A stretch of DNA of 64,000 bases from Shimia_B sp038525525 (GTDB lineage Bacteria; Pseudomonadota; Alphaproteobacteria; Rhodobacterales; Rhodobacteraceae). Both the position numbers and the translations under genes were made by a program. The notes under the pieces are model-generated. The model was not told the origin of the DNA, searched no databases, and worked only from the letters and a program-made list of their open reading frames with translations. Positions 25,365 through 38,921 of the stretch are shown here, one piece after another. The stretch is from assembly GCA_038525525.1 (NCBI GenBank), contig JBCBHO010000001.1, positions 930,001 through 994,000 on the forward strand, given 5' to 3'. Position 1 is the first letter of the stretch; every line of letters starts with the position of its first letter.

Positions 25365-27283
25365 AACGATCCATAGGCGTGTGCTACTACCCGGAGCACT
25401 GGCCGCGCGACATGTGGGAGCGCGATGCAGCCGAGATGGTCGATACGGGCATCTCCTGGGTCCGGATCGGCGAGTTCGCATGGTCGCGCATCGAGCCTGA
25501 GCCGAACACCTTTCAATGGGATTGGCTGGACGACGCAATCGCGGTGCTTCAGACCGCGGGCCTCCGCGTGATCCTCGGCACGCCCACCGCCACGCCCCCG
25601 CGCTGGATGCTGGAAAAGCACCCCGACATGCTCGCCCACAACGCAGAGGGGCGGCCGCGAGGCTTTGGATCCCGCCGTCACTACTGCTTCTCTCACGACG
25701 GCTACCGGGACGAAGCCCGCCGCATCGCAACGCTCTTTGCCGAGCGATACGGGAGCACGGTCGAGGCCTGGCAAACGGACAACGAGTACGATTGCCATGA
25801 CACGGCGCTTTCCTATTCCCTGAACGCAAAATCCGCCTTTCAGGATTGGTGTGCGCAACGCTACCAATCACCCGATGCTTTGAACCGGGCTTGGGGGAAC
25901 GTCTTCTGGTCGATGGAGTACGGCGACTTCTCGGAGATCGGCCTGCCGAACCTCACGGTCACCGAGCCCAATCCCGCCCATGTCCTCGCCTTCCGGCGTT
26001 TCTCCTCAGATCAGGTGGCGCGTTTCAATCGGGCGCAATGCGAGGCGATCAGGGCCCATTCCGCCGCGCCGATCATCCACAACTTCATGGGGCGCATCAC
26101 GGCCTTCGACCATTACGACGTCTCCGCCGATCTCGATATCGCGAGCTGGGACAGCTACCCGCTGGGCTTCCTGATGGACCGCAACGATGCGCCGGACGCG
26201 TTCAAGGCGCGGTTCGTGCGGCAGGGCGATCCTGATTTCCAGGCCTTTCACCACGATCTCTATCGCAGCTGCGGCGCCGTGCGCGAGAAAGCGCCAACGC
26301 GCGAGGGCCGCTGGTGGGTGATGGAGCAGCAGCCCGGACCGGTGAACTGGGCGCCATGGAATCCCGCCCCGCTGCCCGGCATGGTGCGGCTTTGGGCCTG
26401 GGAGGCCTTTGCCCACGGCGCGGAGACCGTGTGCTATTTCCGCTGGCGGCAGGCACCCTTCGCCCAGGAGCAGCACCACGCGGGCCTGCGCCTACCGGAT
26501 GACGCGCCCGCTCCCGGCCAGGCCGAGGCCGCTGCCGTGGCGCGCGAGATCGAAGAGCTCCCAGATGTCGGTACCGCCGCGGCGCAGGTCGCGCTGATTT
26601 TCGACTACGAAAGCGCCTATGCCTGGGAAGCCCAACCCCAAGGCGCGGATTTCGACTACTTTCATCTTGTGTATGAAACCTACCGCGCATTGCGGGCTGC
26701 TGGTCTCAACATAGACATCCTGCCCCCCGATCAGCCCTCATACGAGGGCTACACGCTCATCTTCGCGCCCGGGCTCCTTCATCTCGATGCCGCGCGGCAA
26801 TCAGCACTCAGGGCATCTGGCGCAACCCTGGTTCTGGGGCCACGGACCGGACTGAAAACACCGGAACTCTCGATCGCCGTACCGCTCGGCCCCGGCATCG
26901 AAGGCCTCGACACGCGGGTCACACAGGTCGAGAGCCTGCCGCCGGCCCATCCGATTTCGCTTCCGGAGGGCGGCGCGATCTGGAAGTGGTTTGAGCATCT
27001 CGCGGGAACAGCTCCGACGGAGGAACTCACCGCCGATGGTCAACCGGTGCTCGTTGGCGCCGGAAAGTGTCACTACCTTGCTGGATGGCCAGATCCTGAT
27101 GCGATGGCGCGCATCGTCCGGCGCTTGGCTGCGAAAGCTGGATTGACGCCCATGGCTCTACCCGAGGGCCTCCGCGTTCGGGACACCGATCAACACCGTT
27201 TCTGGATCAACTACGGCTCCGAGCCAGTGACCTTCGAAGGCCGCACGATCGGCGCGGCGGACATCCTTTGGGAAAAGCTCTGA
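25361..27283 (+). CDS. Beta-galactosidase, GH42
   Basis: Cytoplasmic hydrolase of 640 residues releasing galactose from beta-galactosides. The catalytic TIM barrel begins directly at YYPEHWPRDMWERD; the acid/base is E142 in QTDNEYDCHD and the nucleophile E322 in WWVMEQQPGPVNW. Middle trimerisation and C-terminal beta domains follow. The start is GTG at 25361, overlapping the lactonase stop. No signal peptide is present, so, like the alpha-galactosidase, it acts after import. Having both anomer specificities in one operon means the transporter probably accepts mixed galactosides. Confidence 0.93.
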   Translation: MKRSIGVCYYPEHWPRDMWERDAAEMVDTGISWVRIGEFAWSRIEPEPNTFQWDWLDDAIAVLQTAGLRVILGTPTATPPRWMLEKHPDMLAHNAEGRPRGFGSRRHYCFSHDGYRDEARRIATLFAERYGSTVEAWQTDNEYDCHDTALSYSLNAKSAFQDWCAQRYQSPDALNRAWGNVFWSMEYGDFSEIGLPNLTVTEPNPAHVLAFRRFSSDQVARFNRAQCEAIRAHSAAPIIHNFMGRITAFDHYDVSADLDIASWDSYPLGFLMDRNDAPDAFKARFVRQGDPDFQAFHHDLYRSCGAVREKAPTREGRWWVMEQQPGPVNWAPWNPAPLPGMVRLWAWEAFAHGAETVCYFRWRQAPFAQEQHHAGLRLPDDAPAPGQAEAAAVAREIEELPDVGTAAAQVALIFDYESAYAWEAQPQGADFDYFHLVYETYRALRAAGLNIDILPPDQPSYEGYTLIFAPGLLHLDAARQSALRASGATLVLGPRTGLKTPELSIAVPLGPGIEGLDTRVTQVESLPPAHPISLPEGGAIWKWFEHLAGTAPTEELTADGQPVLVGAGKCHYLAGWPDPDAMARIVRRLAAKAGLTPMALPEGLRVRDTDQHRFWINYGSEPVTFEGRTIGAADILWEKL

Positions 27284-28269
27284 TGCCTGTTTTCGGCGTG
27301 ACGACAGACGGGCGCCAAGTCGAAGCCGTCACAATCCGCAGCGACGCTCTCGAGGCGACAATCCTCACCTACGGCGCCGTGCTCAACGATGTGCGCCTTG
27401 CTGGACTCGACCGCCCGTTGACGCTCGGCTCACCGGACCTCGCCGCCTACGAGGGCCCGTTGGAGAGCTTTGGCTCTGTCATGGGGCCCGTCGTTAACCG
27501 GATCAGGGGCGCGCAGGCGGTGATCGCCGGTCGCTCGCATGCGTTCGAGACGAATTTCGAGGGCAAGCACACGCTTCACTCCGGACGCACCGGAAGCCAT
27601 AGGCAGGTTTGGGAGATCGAGGCGCAATCCGGGACGTCGGTGTCGCTCATCCTTCGGCTCGAAGACGGCGCGGGGGGCTTCCCGGGCCATCGCTGGGTGC
27701 GCGCCATCTACACCGTCGAAGGCGCCTCTCTCTCCCTCGAGATCACCGCGGAAAGCGACCGCCCCACGCTCTTCTCGTTTGCAAATCACAGCTACTGGGC
27801 GCTCGACGGACTAGGCTTCCAGGGCCACACCTTGCGCATTCCTGCCGGCCGCTACCTCGTGGCCGGAGATGACCTCCTACCGACCGGAACGCTCAATCAC
27901 GTGGAAGGCACGCTCTATGACGCGCGGGCCGGACTGGAGCTAGCCGGTGACGCCTCGCAGTTCTTCGACCTGAATTACTGCTTCTGCGAAGGCGACCGCG
28001 CGCTCCACGAAGTGGCACAGCTGAGCGGCACGTCGGGGGTCAGCATGACCATGGAAACGACGGCCCCCGGCCTGCAGGTCTACGATTGTGGCACGATCGA
28101 CGGCGAAGGCTTCGCCACCCATCACGGCGCCGCCTATGGCAGGTATTCCGGTCTCGCGCTCGAGGCGCAGCGCTGGCCGGGCGCCACGACGCACGCGCAT
28201 TTTCCAAAGATCGCCTACCGCGCCAACGAACGCTTTCACCAGCGCACACGCTGGAGCTTCGTCTCCTGA
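27283..28269 (+). CDS. galM: Aldose 1-epimerase (mutarotase)
   Basis: Galactose mutarotase of 328 residues interconverting alpha and beta galactopyranose before oxidation. The catalytic histidine lies in FANHSYWALDG, the catalytic glutamate in the C-terminal LALEAQRWPGA, with the substrate Arg segment MGPVVNRIRGA near residue 70. The ATG shares its first base with the GH42 stop (TGATG). It is the last gene of the operon; a 69-base gap without an obvious hairpin separates it from the aminotransferase gene. Confidence 0.92.
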   Translation: MPVFGVTTDGRQVEAVTIRSDALEATILTYGAVLNDVRLAGLDRPLTLGSPDLAAYEGPLESFGSVMGPVVNRIRGAQAVIAGRSHAFETNFEGKHTLHSGRTGSHRQVWEIEAQSGTSVSLILRLEDGAGGFPGHRWVRAIYTVEGASLSLEITAESDRPTLFSFANHSYWALDGLGFQGHTLRIPAGRYLVAGDDLLPTGTLNHVEGTLYDARAGLELAGDASQFFDLNYCFCEGDRALHEVAQLSGTSGVSMTMETTAPGLQVYDCGTIDGEGFATHHGAAYGRYSGLALEAQRWPGATTHAHFPKIAYRANERFHQRTRWSFVS

Positions 28270-28338
28270 AATGCCGCTTACTTCGGGCGAGGTCCGGCGT
28301 TAGGCTCGCGACACCAGTTTCGCAGGAAAGCCGCACCC

Positions 28339-29687
28339 ATGCGCGATCACGCCTTCACGAAGTCCCAGAATGCTCGGCACCTCTGGCATCCCATGGCCCA
28401 TCCGGGGGACATGGCCGCCAATGCGCCGAAGATCATTGCGAGGGCGGAAGGCTCTTGCATCACCGATATCGACGGACACAGCGTCGTTGACGCGGTGGGC
28501 GGTCTCTGGTGCGCAAATCTCGGCTACTCGAACGCGGCCGTGAAAGAGGCGATCGCGCGCCAACTCGATACCCTGCCCTACTACTCCGCCTTCGGCGGCA
28601 CGACGAACCCGCCTGCCATCGAAGCGGCCCATGCGCTCTGCGCCTTTTTTGCCGAGGATGGCATGGCGCGTGCCTTCTTCACCGCGGGAGGCTCCGACAG
28701 CGTCGAGACGTCGCTCCGCCTCGCCCGGCAGTACCATCGGCTCAGAGGCCAGCCCACACGGACGAAGTTCCTGAGCCTCAAGAAAGGCTATCACGGCACG
28801 CATTTCGGGGGCGCGTCGGTCAACGGGAACCCGCGCTTTCGCACGGCCTACGAACCGCTCCTGCCTGGCTGCTTTCATTTGCCCTCGCCCTACCCCTACC
28901 GGAATCCCTTCAACGAGACGGACCCCGCCCGGTTGGCGGAGCTCGTGGCGCAGGCCTTCGAGGACGAGGTGTCATTCCAGGGCGCAGACACGATCGCCGC
29001 CTTCATCATGGAGCCGATCCAGGGCGCGGGCGGCGTGATCGTGCCCCATGAAAGCTTCATGCCCCGGATGCGCGAGATCTGCGACCGGTATGGGATCCTG
29101 ATGATTGCCGACGAGGTGATCACGGGATTTGGCCGATCCGGCCACGCCTCGGGCTCAAGGCACTGGGGCGTGAAGCCCGACATGATGTGCACGGCCAAGG
29201 GGATCACCTCAGCTTACTTTCCAGTGGGGGCCTGTCTCGTCAGCGAGAAAGTCGCCGACGCCTTCGAAAGCGACCAGTCCGGCGAAGGCGCGATCTTTCA
29301 TGGATACACCTATTCCGCGCATCCCGTGGGGGCGGCGGCCGTCGTGGCCTGCCTAGCCGAGACAGAGCGGCTGGATGTGGCAACGAATGCAGCGGCGCGC
29401 GGCAAACATCTCTATGACGGGGTTCGCGGGCTCATGGCGCGCCACGGGATCATCGGCGATGTCCGGGGAGGCCACGGCCTGATGACCGCCATCGAGGTCG
29501 TCAGTGACCCGCAGACCAAGGCGCCCATGGACGCGGCCACGATGAAGCGCATCTTCGACGCCACCTATGATGCAGGGACGATGGTACGCGTGAGCGGGCA
29601 CAATTTCTTCATGTCGCCGCCGCTCGTCATCACGGAGGCCGAGATCGACCAGATCCTCGCGAGCCTCGAGGCAGGGTTCGCCGCGGC

Positions 29688-29691
<4 letters not shown>
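28339..29691 (+). CDS. Class III aminotransferase (omega-transaminase type)
   Basis: PLP enzyme of 450 residues. TAGGSDSVETSL is the phosphate-binding segment, MIADEVITGFGRSG holds the cofactor aspartate, and K287 in TAKGITSAYFPVGA is the Schiff-base lysine. The FHGYTYSAHPVGAAA segment and overall sequence resemble omega-amino acid or amine:pyruvate transaminases; substrates could be putrescine-like amines, beta-alanine or taurine analogues. AGGAAAG stands ten bases before the ATG. It appears monocistronic. Its stop overlaps that of the convergent 5-oxoprolinase gene within CTAG at 29688-29691. Confidence 0.82.
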
Positions 29692-33239
<3,548 letters not shown>

Positions 33240-33312
33240 GGCCTCTTCCTCCTCGACGGGCGCGCCCCGCGGGGCTACCTCGCGGTTCAATCACAGCCAT
33301 CAAGGAGAGGCC

Positions 33313-34080
33313 ATGCCTGCCGCGTTCCACCTCTTTCCCTACCTGAGCGACAATTACGGCGTGCTCGTGCGCGACGAGGTCACGGGGGCCTGCGCCTGCG
33401 TGGATGCTGGCGAGGAAGGCGCCGTCTTCGCAGCCTTGGAGGAGACCGGCTGGGAGCTCAGCGATCTCTGGATCACGCATTGGCATCACGATCACACCGA
33501 TGGGCTCGCCGCGGTCAAGCAACGCACGGGCTGCAAGGTCACCGGCCCCGCCTACAAAGGAGGCAAGAGCTTCGATTTCGATCGCACAGTCTCGCATGGG
33601 GAGAGCTTCATGCTCGGTGAAACGCTGGTGGAGGTGCTTCACACGCCAGGGCACACCAAGGACATGGTGAACTACCACCTGCCCGAGGACGGCGTTGTTT
33701 TCACCGGTGACACGCTCTTCGCCATGGGCTGCGGACGGGTGTTCGAGGGCACCCACGAGGAGATGTATCGCAGCATGGAAATCCTCCGCGGCCTGCCCGT
33801 CGACACGGTCGTCTATGGCGGCCACGAATACACGGTGGCCAACGCACGCTTCGCGGTGACCGTGGACCCCGCGAACGCGGCGCTGAAGGCCCGCGCCGCG
33901 GAAGTGGACGCCCTGCGGGCCGAGGGAAAGCCGACCATGCCCACCACGATGGCCCTTGAGCTCGCGACGAACCCCTTCCTGCGATACGGAGATGCGGAGC
34001 TGCGCGCCCATCTCGGGATGGTGGGCGAGCCCGATGCGGCTGTTTTCTCGGAGCTTCGATCGCGGAAGGACGCGTTCTGA
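33313..34080 (+). CDS. gloB: Hydroxyacylglutathione hydrolase (glyoxalase II)
   Basis: Metallo-beta-lactamase-fold thioesterase of 255 residues that hydrolyses S-lactoylglutathione to lactate and glutathione, completing methylglyoxal detoxification. Metal ligands are in THWHHDHTDG (THxHxDH), HTPGHT, the FTGDTLFAMGCGR aspartate, and the C-terminal GGHEYT histidine. The C-terminal helical domain ends in FSELRSRKDAF, similar to the glyoxalase II glutathione-binding tail. AAGGAG precedes the ATG by five bases. It faces the 5-oxoprolinase gene head to head and is convergent with the next reductase. Confidence 0.93.
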   Translation: MPAAFHLFPYLSDNYGVLVRDEVTGACACVDAGEEGAVFAALEETGWELSDLWITHWHHDHTDGLAAVKQRTGCKVTGPAYKGGKSFDFDRTVSHGESFMLGETLVEVLHTPGHTKDMVNYHLPEDGVVFTGDTLFAMGCGRVFEGTHEEMYRSMEILRGLPVDTVVYGGHEYTVANARFAVTVDPANAALKARAAEVDALRAEGKPTMPTTMALELATNPFLRYGDAELRAHLGMVGEPDAAVFSELRSRKDAF

Positions 34081-34084
34081 GCGG

Positions 34085-35188
34085 CTAAGGCACCACCACG
34101 ATATTCCCGGTATGCCGCTTTTCGATGAAAGCGGCCTGTCCCGCGTGAAAGGCCTCGAGCGGGTATGTCGCTGCGAGCATCGGCTTGACCTCGCCCGCCT
34201 CGATGTAGCCCACAAGCCTCTCGAAGATCTCGGGAGGCACGGCCGTCGACCCGTGGAACGTCAGGTCCTTCAGGTAGAGCGTCCGCATGTCGAGCGCGAC
34301 GATCGGGCCCGCGATGCCACCAGACGTCACGTAGCGCCCGCCGCGTGACAGCGCGTCGAGGAGCACGCTGAAATAGGGCCCGGCAACGATATCAGCCACG
34401 ACGCTCACATCGCGCTGACCGATTGCGGCCTCGAGGGCACCGGGGAGATCGGCGGGCGCGCGCGGCAGGATGGCATCTGGCCCGCAGAGCGCGACTTCCG
34501 CGTGCTTGGCTTCCGAGGCCAGCGCGACCACGCGGGCACCGCGCCTCTTGGCAAGCTGTATGAGCGCGCCGCCCACACCGCCGGAGGCCCCGGTCACGAG
34601 CACCGTGTCGTCGGCCGTGACGCCTGCGCGTGTCAGCATCCCTTCGGCCGTCGAATACGAGCATGAGAATGTCGCGAGCTCCGCGTCGCTCAGGTCGCTC
34701 TCGACGGGGACGGCGTTTCTGTAGTGCGTCTTTGTATACTCGGCAAAGCCGCCATCGGCCTCGGACCCGAAATAGCCCATCTTGTCCCTATTGAGCGGGT
34801 CGTCCCAGTCGCGCAGCCATGCATCCGTGATAACCCTGCGTCCGAGGAGGCTTTGATCCGCGCGTGCGCCCACGGCCACGACGTGGCCGCAGACATCCGC
34901 GCCCTGGATCCTCGGGAAGGCGACGCCAGCGCCACCCCAAGTGTTATCCTCGGAGGCGTCGAGGGTCTTGTAGGCCGCCCCGGTCGTGGCTTCGGTGACG
35001 CTTTTCGAGTACCAGCCCGCGCGCGTGTTCACGTCGGTATTATTCATCCCGCAGGCTGCCACGCGGATCAGCACCTCCTCCGCGCCGATCTGGGGCACCG
35101 GCCAGTCGGGCTCGAACTCCAAAGCCTCAGGCCCGCCGTGGCGTTTCAACACCATGGCCCGCATCGTTTTGGGAATGGTCTCCGTCAC
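34085..35188 (-). CDS. Zinc-type alcohol dehydrogenase-like / quinone oxidoreductase family protein
   Basis: Medium-chain dehydrogenase/reductase of 367 residues. The N-terminal GroES-like domain contains GMNNTDVNTRAGWY, where ADH-type catalytic zinc cysteine is absent, and the nucleotide-binding motif is VTGASGGVGGALIQLAK. This fits NADPH:quinone reductase/acryloyl-CoA reductase-like enzymes that work without zinc. GTG at 35188 is chosen because GGAGG lies seven bases upstream; an ATG at 35164 (MRAMVLKRHG) is the alternative. Divergent from the zinc alcohol dehydrogenase at 35285. Substrate unknown. Confidence 0.8.
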   Translation of the reverse strand: MTETIPKTMRAMVLKRHGGPEALEFEPDWPVPQIGAEEVLIRVAACGMNNTDVNTRAGWYSKSVTEATTGAAYKTLDASEDNTWGGAGVAFPRIQGADVCGHVVAVGARADQSLLGRRVITDAWLRDWDDPLNRDKMGYFGSEADGGFAEYTKTHYRNAVPVESDLSDAELATFSCSYSTAEGMLTRAGVTADDTVLVTGASGGVGGALIQLAKRRGARVVALASEAKHAEVALCGPDAILPRAPADLPGALEAAIGQRDVSVVADIVAGPYFSVLLDALSRGGRYVTSGGIAGPIVALDMRTLYLKDLTFHGSTAVPPEIFERLVGYIEAGEVKPMLAATYPLEAFHAGQAAFIEKRHTGNIVVVP

Positions 35189-35284
35189 CGGGTGCCTCCT
35201 TCTTCCTCTGCCTCGGTACCGCGAAGAATTGCGCTGGAAAAGACGCGCGTCGCCCGGCACGGTGGACGCGAGACGGAGGGACAC

Positions 35285-36316
35285 ATGAAAGCGCTGGTGA
35301 TGCATGAGCTAAGCGGGCCGCTCACGCTCGAGGACGTGGCAGACCCCGCCTGCCCCTCTGACGGAGTTGTCATCGAGGTTACCGCGTGCGGGGTCTGCCG
35401 GTCGGACCATCACAGCTGGAGCGGGGGGGATCCCGTGACGCTTCCGCATATCATGGGCCATGAATTCGCCGGCGTGGTCGCGGAGGTGGGCCCCGATTGC
35501 GCGCTGAAGACCGGGCAGCGGGTGACGGCCCCCTTCATCCTGAGCTGCGGAGACTGCCCTGACTGCCGCGCGGGCCGCCCCACAATCTGCGACACCCAGT
35601 ATTGCCCGGGCTTCCACGGCCCCGGCGCCTTCGCCGAGCGACTGGCCATCCGCGCAGCCGATTTCAACGCCGTGCCCTTGCCCGATGCGATCCCCTTCGA
35701 TGTCGCCGCGGCCATGGGCTGCCGCGTGACGACCGCATGGCGCGCACTCGTGGATCGGGCGGGACTTCAATCTGGAGAGTGGGTCGCGGTTCATGGCTGC
35801 GGCGGCGTTGGCCTCTGCGCCCTTCTCATCGCACGCGCCCTGGGGGCGCGCACCATCGGGATCGATCCCTCGCCGGAGGCGCGCGCCCTCGCAAAATCCC
35901 TCGGCGCGGAGGTGACGCTCGATGCCGGACAGGTGGGCGAACTCCTCGAGATCACCGGAGGCGGTGCCCATGTGTCGCTCGATGCCCTCGGGATCACCGC
36001 CACCTTCGACGCGTCGCTCCGCTCCCTGCGCAAGCTCGGACGGCACGTCCAGATCGGGATGCCCACGGGGGCCCATGCGACGGTGCCCTTGCCTCTTCTG
36101 GAGCTCGTCTACGCGCGCCAGCTGTCGATCCACGGCATGCGAGGCCTCGGCGCGGCCAGCTTTCCGCCGCTCCTCAAGCTCATCGAGGAGGGCCGCCTTG
36201 ACCTCGGCCCGCTCATCGTGGACCACATCGCGCTAATGGACGTAGAAGGGATCTTCCATGCCATGACTGCGCACGCGACCGCGGGCATCAACGTCGTCAC
36301 ACGCTTCGATCGATAG
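35285..36316 (+). CDS. Zinc-dependent alcohol dehydrogenase
   Basis: Medium-chain zinc alcohol dehydrogenase of 343 residues. Catalytic zinc ligands are in CGVCRSDHHSW and GHEFAG; the four structural zinc cysteines are in CGDCPDCRAGRPTIC. The cofactor-binding segment is VHGCGGVGLCA. GGAGGG directly precedes the ATG. It is followed ten bases after its stop by an aldehyde dehydrogenase, so the pair probably oxidises an alcohol to a carboxylate; which alcohol is not evident. Confidence 0.9.
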   Translation: MKALVMHELSGPLTLEDVADPACPSDGVVIEVTACGVCRSDHHSWSGGDPVTLPHIMGHEFAGVVAEVGPDCALKTGQRVTAPFILSCGDCPDCRAGRPTICDTQYCPGFHGPGAFAERLAIRAADFNAVPLPDAIPFDVAAAMGCRVTTAWRALVDRAGLQSGEWVAVHGCGGVGLCALLIARALGARTIGIDPSPEARALAKSLGAEVTLDAGQVGELLEITGGGAHVSLDALGITATFDASLRSLRKLGRHVQIGMPTGAHATVPLPLLELVYARQLSIHGMRGLGAASFPPLLKLIEEGRLDLGPLIVDHIALMDVEGIFHAMTAHATAGINVVTRFDR

Positions 36317-36326
36317 GGAGGGCCGC

Positions 36327-37793
36327 ATGGCCGTAAAGGAATTCTACCAGAACTACATCGACGGCCAGTGGGTCGACGGAGGCGATGGACGGATCGAAGT
36401 CACGAACCCCGGCACGGGCGAAAAGCTCACCACCCACGCCATGGCCGACGCGGCCGATATCGCCCGCGCGGTGGCCGCGGCCAAGCGTGTCCATGAGAGC
36501 GGCGCCCTGACCACGGTGCGCCCTGTGGAACGGGGCCGCATGGTGCAGGCCATGGGCCGCTACATCCTCGAGCATCTCGACGAGGTGGCAGAGCTTCTGA
36601 CCCTCGAACAGGGCAAACCGCTCTGGGAGGCCAAGCAGGAAATCCGGGGCACAGCCCGGTATTTCGAGTATTACGGCGGGCAGGCAGACACGGTGGAGGG
36701 AAAGTCGATCCCCCTCGGTCAGAAGTACTACGACTTTACCTCCTACGAGCCCTACGGCGTCTCCGCGCAGATCATCCCGTGGAACTACCCGGTGGAGATG
36801 GCCGCCCGTTCCATCTCGGCGGCGCTCGCCACGGGAAATACGGTCGTCGTCAAGAGCTCTGAAATCTGCCCCTGCTCGTCCTACATCTACGCGGAGGCGG
36901 CCGAAGCCGCGGGCTTCCCGGCAGGCGCGGTGAACATCGTGTGCGGTTATGGCCACGTCGCGGGCGCGGCCCTGACATCCCATCCGGATGTACGGCAGGT
37001 CGTCTTCACCGGCTCGGTCAAGACGGGCCAGACCATCGCCCGCGCGGCCGCCGATATCCTCGCGCCCTGCGTGCTCGAGCTCGGCGGCAAATCTGCCGGC
37101 ATCGTCCATGCCGATGCCGATATCGACGGCTTCACCAACAATGTCCGCTGGGGGATCTACTTCAACTCGGGGCAGGTCTGCTCGGCGATGAGCCGGATCA
37201 TCGTACACGAGGATCGCCACGACGAGGTGGTTGAAAACATCTCCGCCATGGCCAAGGGGCTCTCCGTCGGCCCCGGCATCGAACGGCCCGAGTTCGGCGC
37301 CAATATGGGCGCGATGATCTCGCTCAAACAGCGCGACCGGGCCGTGGGCCTGGTGGCAGGCGCGCAGAAGGCAGGCGCGCGCGTTGTGACCGGCGGGCGC
37401 CCGCTCAACAACGATGGCAGTTTCATGGAGCCCACGGTCCTCGCCGATGTCACGCCGGACATGGAAGTGGCGCAGGAGGAGATCTTCGGACCGGTCGTGT
37501 CCGTCATGAAGTTCCGCACGCCCGAAGAGGCCATTCAGATCGCCAACGGCACGCCCTACGGCCTCGTGGGCGGCACGTTCACCAAGAACCTCGATCAGGC
37601 CATGCGTGATGCCCAGCAGCTTCGCGCCGGGCAGATCTACGTCAACGAATGGTTCGCCGGCGGCGTCGAAACCCCCTTTGGGGGCTACGGACAGTCGGGC
37701 TATGGTCGCGAAAAGGGCCGCGAGGCGCTTTTCAACTATGTGCAGACCAAAAATGTCGCGATTTCCATCGGTGGCGGCGCCGGGCGGAGCTGA
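36327..37793 (+). CDS. NAD(P)-dependent aldehyde dehydrogenase
   Basis: Aldehyde dehydrogenase of 488 residues. The general base glutamate is E251 in LELGGKSAG and the catalytic cysteine C285 in GQVCSAMSR; PWNYPVEM and the EEIFGPVVSV segment are also conserved. Sequence is closest in style to the betaine-aldehyde/aromatic aldehyde branch, but the substrate is not set. It starts ten bases after the alcohol dehydrogenase gene and runs into the GlxA-type regulator after 39 bases, so all three may form a unit. Confidence 0.92.
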   Translation: MAVKEFYQNYIDGQWVDGGDGRIEVTNPGTGEKLTTHAMADAADIARAVAAAKRVHESGALTTVRPVERGRMVQAMGRYILEHLDEVAELLTLEQGKPLWEAKQEIRGTARYFEYYGGQADTVEGKSIPLGQKYYDFTSYEPYGVSAQIIPWNYPVEMAARSISAALATGNTVVVKSSEICPCSSYIYAEAAEAAGFPAGAVNIVCGYGHVAGAALTSHPDVRQVVFTGSVKTGQTIARAAADILAPCVLELGGKSAGIVHADADIDGFTNNVRWGIYFNSGQVCSAMSRIIVHEDRHDEVVENISAMAKGLSVGPGIERPEFGANMGAMISLKQRDRAVGLVAGAQKAGARVVTGGRPLNNDGSFMEPTVLADVTPDMEVAQEEIFGPVVSVMKFRTPEEAIQIANGTPYGLVGGTFTKNLDQAMRDAQQLRAGQIYVNEWFAGGVETPFGGYGQSGYGREKGREALFNYVQTKNVAISIGGGAGRS

Positions 37794-37832
37794 CGCAGCC
37801 GAATCCATTTTGGGACTGTCGAAAAGTGTGTC

Positions 37833-38831
37833 ATGCTGCAGCGCAGCGTGCACCTTTCGCGCGCGCAGAAGCAGGCGCCAGCCATGGAAGATGTCACAAT
37901 CTACCTTTCCCCCGGGTTCAACCTGACAACGACATTCCTGATGACGGACGGCTTCGCGGCGCTGAACGCACTCGATACCGCCCCGCGCTACCGTCTCGTC
38001 TATGCATCAAAGGCGGGCGGACCGGTCAAAAGCGCGCAGGGGCCAACCATCGAGACCGACGACGTCGACCTCATCAAGAGCGGCAGCGACATCGTCATCG
38101 TGTCCACGAGCCAAGATCCTGAGGCCGCGACCGGCGCGCCCCTGGCCCGCCATCTCCGGTACTGGAGCCGCCAGGGGCGGCTCATTATTGGGCTCGAAAG
38201 CGCAGCCTTCGCCTTTGCCGATGGCGGGCTCCTCGAAGGACCGGCGGCCATCGCTGCGGAATACCAGGGTGCCTTCAGCGCGGCCTATCCCCGCGAGGCG
38301 CTCTCGCACACGCTCTACGATACCGGCGGCACCGTGCGCACATGCGTGGGCGGCGCAGCGGCGCTCGACATGGTCCTCGCCCTCCTCGCCGAGCGCCACG
38401 CGCCAGACCTCGTGCGTGCCGTGAGGGACAGACTGGCCGCCCCGCCCCTGCGCGAGGGAAGCCAGGCCGTCACCGGCGGCTCGCAAACTCCCCTGGGAGA
38501 GGGCATGCCGAAGCCGCTCCTTTCGGCCATCGAGCACATGCGCACGGCGCTCGATCAATCGCTCTCCGTTCCCGCGCTCGCGTCCGTCACGCAGCTCTCC
38601 CAGCGCCAACTGGAACGCCTTTTCCGGAGCCATACCGGCCGCTCACCCAACCAGTACTACCGCATGCTGCGCCTCGACCGAGCCCGAGAAATGGTGACGC
38701 GAAGTGCGCGTCCCATGCCGGAGATCGCGCGGGATTGCGGCTTCACGAGCCCGGTGCACTTCAGCCGCGCCTACAAGGAGCAATTTGGCCTCCCGCCCAT
38801 GCGCGACCGCGTTCGCAGCCGCGTCGGCTAA
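37833..38831 (+). CDS. GlxA-family AraC-type transcriptional regulator
   Basis: Regulator of 332 residues with an N-terminal DJ-1/PfpI (class I glutamine amidotransferase-like) domain, residues ~20-190, and a C-terminal AraC double helix-turn-helix (~230-330: TQLSQRQLERLFRSHTG and MPEIARDCGFTSPVHFSRAYKE). Such proteins often control catabolism of quaternary amines, arginine or related compounds. Lying just downstream of an alcohol/aldehyde dehydrogenase pair suggests it controls them. The start is uncertain: ATG 37833 or the internal ATG at 37884 (MEDVTIYL); neither has a good ribosome-binding site. Confidence 0.85.
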   Translation: MLQRSVHLSRAQKQAPAMEDVTIYLSPGFNLTTTFLMTDGFAALNALDTAPRYRLVYASKAGGPVKSAQGPTIETDDVDLIKSGSDIVIVSTSQDPEAATGAPLARHLRYWSRQGRLIIGLESAAFAFADGGLLEGPAAIAAEYQGAFSAAYPREALSHTLYDTGGTVRTCVGGAAALDMVLALLAERHAPDLVRAVRDRLAAPPLREGSQAVTGGSQTPLGEGMPKPLLSAIEHMRTALDQSLSVPALASVTQLSQRQLERLFRSHTGRSPNQYYRMLRLDRAREMVTRSARPMPEIARDCGFTSPVHFSRAYKEQFGLPPMRDRVRSRVG

Positions 38832-38921
38832 TTGGCGCGACCAATGGATTCGGGCGGGCGGGTCGAATTTCGGAGCGCAGCGGAGAAAGAGGTCCGTCCC
38901 GTCCGAAAAGATGAAGGGAAG

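Noticed and set aside
36297..37853. Minus-strand open frame of 518 codons
   Set aside because: Mirror of the aldehyde dehydrogenase, with no motif of its own.
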